Origin: Crotophaga sulcirostris
Taxonomy: Eukaryota > Chordata > Aves > Cuculiformes > Crotophagidae
Length of the DNA stretch: 64,000 nt
Reading direction: 5' to 3'
Assembly (NCBI GenBank): GCA_013397455.1
Contig: VYZB01000195.1
Span: forward strand, 1,537,546-1,601,545
Both the position numbers and the translations under genes were made by a program. The first letter of the stretch is position 1; each line of letters begins with the position of its first letter. This document shows, piece after piece, positions 44,454-53,200 of the stretch. The notes beneath the pieces were generated by a model. That model was not told the origin of the DNA. It saw nothing but the letters and a program-made list of their open reading frames with translations, and did not search any database.

Positions 44454-46243
44454 TAGAGGAAACTCTTATATAAAATGGCCATTCATTCCTGAGTGCTGTT
44501 GTCTTCTCACCTCCCTTTCCCCCACAGCCTGCTGTGTGGGTGTACTCTCACAGTCTGTGAGCCGTTCCCTGGCAAACCCTTCCAAAAACGTAACGTTCTA
44601 CTTGAATTCTGTGAGCTGCCCCTTGTCTGTGGCCCCTCTGGCCGGAGCTGGGCTTTGCCTGCTCCAGCTTCCCTTTGGAAGAAGGTTGGGAAACCCAGGG
44701 TAGTGAAGAGGGAAAGGGCCGCCTCTGGCATGACTTGGACTTGTGCGGGCTGGTACGTGGGGTTAAATGTGGTGGATGCGCTTGTCACTAAAGCTGTGAT
44801 AGAACACATTGGGTTTTTTCCTTGCGCTGGTTTTCACTGCGTCGTTCTCTGCAAGTGGGGCTCAGTGAGCTCCCAGAGCAGGTCCCAGCCTGTGCTGCCA
44901 GCTTTGTGTTGCACCCTCACGCATGTGTACGTATGTATATATGCACAAATGTATATATTTACACAAAAGGTGTGCACCTCGTACTTGCTGCTGGTTGTTC
45001 TTTAGTGGTAAAACCATGGGCTTTGGCTCAAAGTGCTTCTCTCAGCCAGACAACTGGAAGGTGCGAGTTTTGTCTGTCCAGAGTTGTGCTTTCTCCTTTC
45101 AGCTACAGGGAAACACCAAACAGGAGCTGTCGGGGTAAATGACAGTGAAGGGAATGGTAGAAGAACCCTGTTGTATAAATAAATGGGTTATACAAGTGGG
45201 AAAGCTGTGCTGTTTGACAAGAGAAGAACGAGCATTACTCCCGAGGCCTCCTCTCCTTGCTCGAGTGAGTTGACGCTTGAGCAAGGTGGTGTCTTTGCAC
45301 AGTCTGGAACAGTGACTCCATTCCCAGTGCTTGCAGGTTGAGTTTAGAAGGGTTTAGAGTTATCACAAGTCATAGAACTGAAGTCAGACGCTGATCTGTG
45401 TCAGGGCGTGGCCAGTGTATGTGTGACTGCTACCAAATCACTTCTAGTTGTGTTGGGTAGAGCCTGTGGCTGGCCCTGCCCTCCTCGAGCCCATCCTTCC
45501 CAGGGCAGATGAAACACTGGGGGTTCTGCTTTATGGCGGAGATGGGGAATGCTGGGGGAAGGGGTGGGATTCCTTATTGCTTGCACGTTAGCAGTTCTGT
45601 TTGTGTCCGTCACCGTAGATGAGCTCTGAGGTTTGCCAGGGTCTGAATGCTCGCTCTGTTCTCACGTGGATGTGTGCTGCCCGAGCCCATCGCTGCCCTT
45701 CCTTCCCTCCACTCGTCCCCACCTTCGCCCGCTTTGCTGGGCAGGTGTGGACAGTTTGGTTTCTGTTCTTGCAGACATCGAGGCGGTTTGTGTTCATTTT
45801 GCATGTGAGCAAAGCCCTGAACGGAGTTGTCCATCCCAGGGTTTGGTTGCGTTGGCCTCTCGGTGGAGGCTGGGGGAGCTGAGTACATTGGGAAGAAGGC
45901 ATTTGCATTTGCACTTCAGTGCGGGGGTGGGGGTGGGGGGAAGCCCAGCTTTAAAAAAAGAAAAAAAAAATGTGTAAAAAAAGAAAACAAAACCAAAACC
46001 AACCACAATCGAAGTATAAATGCATCTGAAAAGCAATTATAATATAGACATATATATATTTTGTTATGTTACTAAAGGACCATACTTGGAACTGTCTGTA
46101 AGTAGATGTGGCTGTCTCTGACCTTCGTGGGTTGTTACACTCGATACTACTGAGCTCCTGTACATACACGCAGTTACGGCAGAAGGAATTATTTTATGTT
46201 TTAGCATGGTAATTTGTGTACTGTATGTCTGAATATAAACTAA

Positions 46244-46287
46244 AATAAAGATTGCTAAGTTATCTGAAACCACTGTTGTAAAATAAA
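46244..46287 (+). terminator. DNAJC5: Candidate distal polyadenylation signals of DNAJC5
   Basis: Two canonical AATAAA hexamers (46244-46249 and 46282-46287), each followed by T/GT-containing sequence, at the end of the repeat-free tract that follows the DNAJC5 stop. Confidence 0.55.
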
Positions 46288-47177
46288 TGTTTTCAATGCA
46301 GAAGGAAATGCGCATCATTTTGTTTCTTTCCTTCTCTGCCTGCTGGAACTCGTCACAAGAGGATGAGTGTGGGTCCTGCCTTGCACTGGGGGGAGCCATA
46401 TGGGACGCGGGAGAGGTTCTCGGTCTCCTGCTGTCCCTGGGTGGGCTGGCAGCTCCTCAGCTCTGTGTGCTGTGGCAGGGAATGTGGCTGCTCCTTTCTA
46501 CCCTGTCTTGCACCCACCATGGGTCCCTGACATTTTTTGATCGTTGAAGCTGGACCGTGGCAGGCATTTGGGCTGTAGGTACAAGTTATAGCTACCAGAA
46601 CTAATTGAAGGATCCCGGGAAGGTGGCGGGTGATCCAGCCTCCGTGGAAGTTTGTCTGTCTGCAGTAAAAATATCCCTGTCCTGAGAAGCTCATGTCATC
46701 GGAGACCGGTTTTACTCCTGGTGTTGCTGGTGGAGAGGCAGAAGCAAAGAGGAGCAAAAGGTGTGCCCAAGGCTGCTGTGGGACTTGCTGCCTGGCCAAA
46801 GTGGGACCTGAGGCAGCATAAACCTGCATCCAGGTGGATGAGAGGCAGCCACAGCTTTTATTGCCCGTATGGCTCACCTGGGACCAGGCCTTGTGAAGAG
46901 GTTGATTCCCATTTGATGGAAATCGGCTGGAAGGAGGTAAGCACAAAATCCTGCTGTTCCGTTAAATGTCATCTGCTTTTGGGGACCTGGTTATTTTTTT
47001 GTGAGCTGTTTCCCCCTCATAGCAAATTAAACCCCTTCCCGTGTCACGTTTGGGTTTGTATCAGGGCCTGCTTGTGTATGGATTTGATTTTCACCCTGAC
47101 TCGGGATGAAACCTGGTACTCTCATACCATGGGCAGTTTTGTGGTACCCACCCCACAGCTGGGCTCTTTGGGGCTGA

Positions 47178-47490
47178 GAGTGCTGAGAGACCTCATAGCA
47201 GCCTTTCAGTAGCTGAAGTGGGCTGACAAGAAACCTGGGGAAGGGCTTTTTACAAGGGCCTGTAGTGATAGGATGAGGGGGAATGGCTTTAAATTGGAAG
47301 GAGGCAAAATTTTGATCAGGCATTAGGAAGAAATTCTTCATGATGAGGGTGCGGAGGCCTTGGCCCAGGTTGCCCAGAGAAGTGGTGGCTGCCCCATCCC
47401 TGGAGGTGTTCAAGGCCAGGTTGGATGGGGCTTTGAGCACCCTGATCCAGTGGGAGGTGTCCCTGCCCATGGCAGGGGGTTGGAACTGCC
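47178..47490 (+). mobile_element. CR1 LINE fragment, extreme 3' end missing
   Basis: It runs from 'gagagtgctgagagacctca' to 'cagggggttggaactg' and then stops without the terminal repeat tail. Confidence 0.88.
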
Positions 47491-47612
47491 CAGCCACCTT
47501 GCAGTTTTTTCTCTGGGATATCAGGTCTCCTGGCTCAGAGAATGGCTCAGGGAGGTCCCTAGAGCCCAGAGAGGGACCTGAGGCTCTGGATCCCCTCCTG
47601 TGCCCCTCCGCA

Positions 47613-47740
47613 TCACAGAATCATAGAATGGTTTGGGTTGGAAGGAATTTCACAGCCCATCCAGTTCCAACGCCCCTGCTGTGGGCAGGGACACCTCCCA
47701 CTGGATCAGGGGGCTCAAAGCCCCATCCAACCTGGCCTTT
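47613..47740 (-). mobile_element. CR1 LINE 3' fragment
   Basis: On the plus strand it begins ACAGAATCATAGAATGGTTT and ends in 'ccatccaacctggccttt'. It faces the plus-strand copy at 47178-47490 across a 122-bp spacer. Confidence 0.9.
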
Positions 47741-48338
47741 AATTTAGGCACATGTTCCTCACTAGTGTGTGTCTATCGTGGCACCCGCTTCCCTATGCTC
47801 TTGTCTTGGCACTGTTGTATCTTTTATTTTCATTTCTGTCCCAGCACCACAAGTCTCTGCTCCCTCATTGTCCCCTCTGATGTCCCTGCGGTGCCAGAGG
47901 TCCTGTCTGTCCCAGTGCCTGCCTCTGGTCGGTCACCCAGGGGTGGGATGACTGAGCTGGCTGTGGGGAAGTGATGCTGAAGACCCCATGATTTGCAGAG
48001 GGCTCTGTTCATGGCCCTGGGACACCTTCCTCCTTCCCCCAGGGGATGCAGCAGAGCAAACCCTCCCACCATGATGGCCTGGGTGCCTTTTCCAATCCCG
48101 ATTCCTTCCCCAAAACCAATTCCTTCCCCAAACCCACTTCAGCTTCACTTTGCCCATCCACAGTTTCTGCAACACTGTTATGTCAAAGTATTCCCAAACC
48201 TTGTGTCTGTGAGGCAGGTGGATCCAGAGGGCTTAAAATCAGGGATACAAACCCGCACAGGAGCAGCACGGGAAGCCCCAGGTAGGGCTGGAGTGGGGGA
48301 GCGCAAGAGCACAGCAGCAGCGCAGGTGCCAGGGTGAA

Positions 48339-48527
48339 TTTAATGCACAACAGCGAGAGCAACACACGGGACGCGGTGATGGGGACCCCACCAGGCAAGG
48401 CTGGGGGGGCTCCCTGTGGGCACGGCTCCAGCTCCCGGCAGGGCAGCAGCATCCCCACCTCTTCTCCACTCTGCCACAGCCGCTCGCTATGGGGTCGGTC
48501 TCCTTCATTCCCCACCACGACCTTCCC
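48339..48527 (-). terminator. CRH2: CRH2 3' UTR and candidate ATTAAA polyadenylation signal
   Basis: Downstream of the stop on the minus strand, the first polyadenylation-type hexamer is ATTAAA at 48344-48339, giving a short 3' UTR of roughly 190-210 bases. No AATAAA is closer. Confidence 0.5.
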
Positions 48528-48920
48528 TTATTTTCCTATACTCTGCAGCAAGAGCTTATTGCTGAGCGCCTTCTGGGCCAGTCTCTCCTCGCGGGACATC
48601 TCCAGGAACTCGCGCAGGAGATGGAAGGTGAGATCCAACGAGTTGGGTTTGCCTTCTCGCCTCTTGCCGTTCTGCAGGGCCCGTGGGGCGCGGGGGTCCG
48701 CGGTGGGCTCTGCCCCACTAGGCTGGCACAGTCTTTGGGGCTGGGGGCTGGCGGCCGGCACCGGGGGTCGTGGGGCTCCTGACCAGGGCTCCCAGGTGGG
48801 TTGGGGTGCCAAGGTCATCCTGCGGGATGGGCTCCGTGGCCACTGCAGGGGTGAGCAGGTCTCCGAGGGCAGGAAGAGCAGGACGAGGACCGAGGCAGCC
48901 GAAATCATCCTGACCCGCAT
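48528..48920 (-). CDS. CRH2: CRH2, corticotropin-releasing-hormone-family prepropeptide (130 aa)
   Basis: Secreted neuropeptide precursor acting through class B receptors (CRHR1/CRHR2). Start ATG is at 48920-48918 and stop TAA at 48530-48528. Residues 1-23 (MRVRMISAASVLVLLFLPSE onward) form a signal peptide with likely cleavage after TCS. Residues 24-85 are a Pro/Arg-rich cryptic region. LQNGKRR at 82-88 gives the KR (or KRR) convertase site. Residues 88-128 are a 41-residue hormone containing NSLDLTFHLLREFLEM, the CRH signature, followed by LAQKALSNKLLLQSI. Gly129-Lys130 is the amidation signal before the stop. The core is closer to CRH (SLDLTFHLLREVLEM) than to urocortins, but the N-terminus and C-terminal third differ from CRH1 proper. 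That fits CRH2, a second CRH gene reported in birds and other non-eutherian vertebrates; in chicken it has been reported as a thyrotropin-releasing factor acting via CRHR2. The frame stays open upstream to 49319, but only the ATG at 48920 is followed directly by a signal peptide. Confidence 0.88.
   Translation of the reverse strand: MRVRMISAASVLVLLFLPSETCSPLQWPRSPSRRMTLAPQPTWEPWSGAPRPPVPAASPQPQRLCQPSGAEPTADPRAPRALQNGKRREGKPNSLDLTFHLLREFLEMSREERLAQKALSNKLLLQSIGK
48537..48659 (-). other. CRH2: Mature CRH2 hormone (41 residues, C-terminally amidated)
   Basis: Codons 88-128 of the precursor. The N-terminus follows KR (41 residues, the canonical CRH length) or KRR (40 residues). The receptor-activating N-terminal half, SLDLTFHLLRE, is conserved; the C-terminal Ile precedes the GK amidation signal. 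Confidence 0.83.
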
Positions 48921-48950
48921 CGCAGCCACTCCGGGGCCAGATGCCTGCAA
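48921..48950 (-). other. CRH2: CRH2 coding-exon splice acceptor and short 5' UTR
   Basis: On the minus strand the sequence reads tctcttgcag|GCATCTGG, with AG at 48946-48945. This leaves 24 bases of UTR (48944-48921) before the ATG. A CTGAC branch-point-like motif lies about 45 nt upstream of the acceptor. CRH-family genes keep the entire coding region in the second exon behind an untranslated first exon, so an acceptor exactly here is expected. The tract before it is unusually G-rich, which weakens the call a little. Confidence 0.6.
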
Positions 48951-49019
48951 GAGACCCCCCACCCACCCCCACATTGCCCCTGCTGTGGTCAGGTGGCACC
49001 CGAGGGCCTGCACACCACA

Positions 49020-49607
49020 GGGGACCCCCCACCCCAAGGATGAGACCCCTCTTGAGTATAGAGCACCCAAGAGGGACCCCTCCAGGGGTAGAGGGTCCCC
49101 AGGGGTGAGAATCCCACCTAGCACAGGGGACCCCGCCTCCTGCCCCTGGGATAGGACCTTCCTGGGGACGGGACCTCTGTCACTGGGGCAGGACCCTCCC
49201 GGGGACAGGATCCCCCTCCCCTGCCCTGCCCCTCGGACAGGACCCCTTGAGGACAGGGATCTCCTCCCTTGTCTCAGGGACGGGACCCTCCTGGGCACTG
49301 GACCCCTGGGGGCTCTCACCCTCCCTCCCAGGACAGCCCCCCCACGCGGGAACAGGACCCCCCCTCCGGTCCCCCGCGGCAGGACCCTCTTGGGGGCGGG
49401 ACACCCCCTCCCCTGTCCCTGGCACAGGATCCACCTGGGGACAAGAATCCCCTCCCTTGTCCATGGGAACCCCCGGGGGCTTGAACACCCTCCCTCCCAG
49501 GGCAGGACCCACCCCCCTCCCCTGTCCTTGTGACGGGACCCTCCTGCGGACAGGACACCCCGGGGCTGTCAACCCCCCTCCCAGGACAGGACCCCCCTCC
49601 CCCGGAG
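49020..49607. repeat. GC-rich degenerate minisatellite running into the gap
   Basis: Irregular repeats built on GGGACAGGACCCC(T/C)CC-type units (for example at 49177, 49201, 49231, 49272, 49381, 49500 and 49582). On the minus strand they are G-rich and contain many GGG/GGGG runs. Long open frames on both strands are by-products of the composition. The repeat lies just upstream of the CRH2 coding exon and probably caused the assembly gap. Confidence 0.75.
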
Positions 49608-50287
49608 NNNNNNNNNNNNNNNNNNNNNNNNNNNNNNNNNNNNNNNNNNNNNNNNNNNNNNNNNNNNNNNNNNNNNNNNNNNNNNNNNNNNNNNNNNNNN
49701 NNNNNNNNNNNNNNNNNNNNNNNNNNNNNNNNNNNNNNNNNNNNNNNNNNNNNNNNNNNNNNNNNNNNNNNNNNNNNNNNNNNNNNNNNNNNNNNNNNNN
49801 NNNNNNNNNNNNNNNNNNNNNNNNNNNNNNNNNNNNNNNNNNNNNNNNNNNNNNNNNNNNNNNNNNNNNNNNNNNNNNNNNNNNNNNNNNNNNNNNNNNN
49901 NNNNNNNNNNNNNNNNNNNNNNNNNNNNNNNNNNNNNNNNNNNNNNNNNNNNNNNNNNNNNNNNNNNNNNNNNNNNNNNNNNNNNNNNNNNNNNNNNNNN
50001 NNNNNNNNNNNNNNNNNNNNNNNNNNNNNNNNNNNNNNNNNNNNNNNNNNNNNNNNNNNNNNNNNNNNNNNNNNNNNNNNNNNNNNNNNNNNNNNNNNNN
50101 NNNNNNNNNNNNNNNNNNNNNNNNNNNNNNNNNNNNNNNNNNNNNNNNNNNNNNNNNNNNNNNNNNNNNNNNNNNNNNNNNNNNNNNNNNNNNNNNNNNN
50201 NNNNNNNNNNNNNNNNNNNNNNNNNNNNNNNNNNNNNNNNNNNNNNNNNNNNNNNNNNNNNNNNNNNNNNNNNNNNNNNNNNNNNNN
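49608..50287. other. Assembly gap (680 N)
   Basis: Unsequenced, with C-rich repeat on the left and G-rich sequence on the right. It may contain part of the CRH2 intron or its proximal regulatory region. Confidence 0.99.
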
Positions 50288-53200
50288 CATGAGGGGTCGA
50301 GGGGGGAAAGTTGGAGGGGGCACAGGGTGCCGTCACAGGGGGAGTCTGGGGGAACATAGGGAATAAAGGAGGGAAAGGCTGGAGGGGGACACGGGGGAAC
50401 GGTAGAGGGGAGCTGAAGGGGACACAGCAGATCGAAGGGGAAGTGTCAGAGGGACACTGGGTCATGGGGGTGAGCCTGGGGACAGCCGGGGGTGCAGCAG
50501 GACCAGCTGGCCGAGCCCCCCGCTCTCGCACTGCACCGGGATGGGTTTCCAGGCACCCGGACACAAACCCACACTCGGTCCCCACGGGGCTGCTCGTGCC
50601 CATGGCAGAAGGGCGTGCCAGGGCGCACACGGGTGTGTGGGGTCGACCCTGAGCTCGGCACCACTTCATTCTGCAGGGAAAGTTTTCGTTGCCAGCACCA
50701 GTGGCTCCTTCAGAAATTGTCCAGCAAAGGCAGCGCAGGCACCCTTCCTGGCTGGTCTGAGTGATTCATCTCCTGCTACCATGCAGAGGAAAACTTCACT
50801 TTAGAAGTGTAAATGTGCTTCTAGAGCACAATTTTCCCCCTTTTGCAGAGTTCAGAGGGCAGGTTCTTTCTCTGGCCTGATGGTCCAGCACCTTTGGATG
50901 AAAATCAGGGTCTGAGGGATTCATGCATGTGATTAATTTGCCTTTTCCTCCCTCCCTGCTGGAGCTTCCATCATTTGGCACTTGGAGCTCAGCAATCACT
51001 TCATCTTGCAAAAGTGCTGCTGTCTCTAAAATTAAAATTCCCTCATGAGAAATAAACATTTCAAGAGAACAAGAAAAAAGCCCAAAACAACCCGCATGAA
51101 ATAGAACTTGAATGAATGGCAAGAACCCCCACATCATCCTCCAGGTCAGGAGCCACCTGAAAAACAAGGGCTCTGCTGCTTTCTGGAGGGTCACTGAAAA
51201 GGGTTAAGAGGATTTGTGGGGGTGGTGAGTGTGGGGCTCCCCCACACCCCCTCAACTGCAAAATAACTCCTAGCAGAAGGAAAGCGGCCGTTGGGCGGGC
51301 AGGCGGGGGGAGCATCCGCCTCCCACTTGCTTTGTGCGCGCTGCATTGTGTAAGTCCTTTTATTTCCTGAATCATTGAGAACTGCTGTCATTTCCAGTGC
51401 TCCACCTGAGCCTGCTTTTCCCTCCGTTCCCCAAAGCCTGACCCCTGTGCCGCGGCCGAGCAGTGCTGAGCCTGTCTTTGCCATGCTGGCAGAAGCCCTT
51501 GGCCTGGGGCTGTCGCTGCCCTGTTTGCATCTTCCAGGGAATCTCCCAGACCTGGTGGGTGCTGAGGGCAAGTGTGACCCCCCCTTCCAGACTCCAGGAG
51601 GAAAAGATAAGGCTCTACCAGCGAGTGGAACCTTGGGGAGCCTCAGTGTGTGTGAAAGGAGCTGCTTTCCCTGTGCTGTCTGGCTGCTCGTGGGGGCTTT
51701 GGGTGAGGTTTAAGGATGAACCCCTTGGGCGTTAGTGCTCCCCTGCGTACCCGGCTGCTCCACGCACACCCATCGCGCTCTGCCATGGGGCAGTGTTGGT
51801 GCAATGCATCCAAGTGAATCTGGGGCTTGGTCTTATGTAGGTCAAGCACGGGGACAGGTGACCCCCAGGTGACTTTGAGCCACAGGAGCTGAGGTGGCAG
51901 AGCCAGGCATCAACAGCCAGGGAGACTTTGCTGCAGGGCCAGTCCATGTTTCAGGACTGCTCTGCACTCCAGCTGCAGTGGCTGTGCCTGAGAGTCCCAT
52001 TGGCAATGATTTTGGCTGCTCCCCTGCACATGAAGGGCAATGGGTCTGGAGAACAAGTTCTGTGAGAAGGGGCTGAGGGAACTGGGGTGGTTTACCCTAG
52101 AGAAGAGGATGCTGAGGGGAGACTTCATCACTGTCTACAACTCCCTGGAAGGAGGTTGTAGCAAGGCAAATGTTGGTCTCTTCTCCCAAGTGACAGGTGA
52201 TAGGATGAGAGGTAATGGCCACAAGTTGCACCAGGGGAGGTTCAGACCAGACATTAGGAAAAATTTCTTCTCTGAAAGGATGGTCAGGCACTGGAATGGC
52301 TGCCCAGGGAGGTGGTTGTGTCACCATCCCTGGAGATGTTTAAAAAATGGGTAGACAAGTTTCTCAGGGATCTGATTTAGTAGTGAACAGGTACGGTTGG
52401 ACTCGATGATCTCAAAGGCCTTTTCCAGCCATGGGATTCTATGATTCTATGAAGCTGGGCTCTCTCTACAAAACTTTTTTGGTTCCCTCTCCTGGGGCTG
52501 CTCTGCAGAAGCAGCACTCGGGCGGGTCAGGGGCTGCGCCAGGATGGTCTGGTGCCCGGAGCACCACCCATGGGGCTTTAGGGGCCACCCAGGGCTGCGA
52601 TGAGTGAGGCAGGGGCTCTGGGCAGGGAGAGCTGCTCCTACACTGGCAGCCTCACAACCCAGAGCAGACATGGGGAGATGCAGCTTGGTTTGTGTGTTAC
52701 CCCCATGGACAGCACTGGGGCTTGTAATGCTTAAACAGTTTTTCTTTCAGTCCATGTGCTTTAGGATTAGTCATTTAATTGTAGAAAAGACAGTGAATCC
52801 AACAAGTGTGTCTTGTGCTTTATTTAGGAAGCTCAACTTGGAAAATAAGAAAAAAATATATATATTTTCCGCTCCCTTCATAAATTACTGACACATTCAA
52901 TGCTGAAAGACCTCGTGCTGCCTGGGGATTCATTATCGTCACTTTTAGGGATGTCACTGTCTCTTTCTCTAGTCAGGAGTATGAGCAGCTACGTGTTAAT
53001 GGTGCTTTCAGGGATGCCAAATTCACCCCTCGGCTGCGCTCACTGGCTCGCAGAGTTATGGATCCGGTGGCCTCACAGCTGGTGGGACTCAGAGAGCTCC
53101 TAATTAGGCACTTTTAGTGCTTGGAGCCTTCTGTCGCGTGAACACTAAATCGCACGTGGCAGCTGCTGCTTCACCGACCATGACCGTTTAGTGCTAAAGT

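Larger units (their letters stand above)
39558..46305 (+). other. DNAJC5: Probable long 3' UTR of DNAJC5
   Basis: The 6.7 kb after the stop contain no CR1 or other interspersed repeat, unlike the flanks, and no convincing ORF. AT-rich patches and several AATAAA hexamers occur (39580 and 39584, 40171, 42620, 43555, 46244, 46282). A closely spaced pair at 46244-46249 and 46282-46287 sits where repeat-free sequence ends. Mammalian DNAJC5 also has a multi-kilobase 3' UTR. Extent and choice of site are inference. A TA/GTATA simple repeat lies at about 44431-44452 and an imperfect one at about 44930-44960. Confidence 0.55.
46306..48338. other. Intergenic region between DNAJC5 and CRH2
   Basis: Contains two converging CR1 fragments (listed separately). 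A 197-codon minus-strand open frame at 46353-46946 shows no signal peptide, domain or family similarity, and I do not call it a gene. DNAJC5 and CRH2 converge here, tail to tail, about 2 kb apart. Confidence 0.6.

Noticed and set aside
46353..46946. 197-codon minus-strand open frame
   Set aside because: No signal peptide, domain or family resemblance; it is likely chance in moderately GC-rich sequence.
48921..49319. Extending the CRH2 protein upstream to the first Met of its open frame (263 residues)
   Set aside because: The extra part is minisatellite translation. A splice acceptor at 48945 and a signal peptide directly after the ATG at 48920 mark the real start.
48334..49533. 399-codon plus-strand open frame
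   Set aside because: It is antisense to the CRH2 exon and then runs through the GC minisatellite. The peptide is low-complexity Pro/Gly/Arg and the frame is a composition artefact.
49247..50669. Long open frames across 49.2-50.7 kb on both strands
   Set aside because: They span the 680-N gap and low-complexity GC repeat; there is no protein-family signal.
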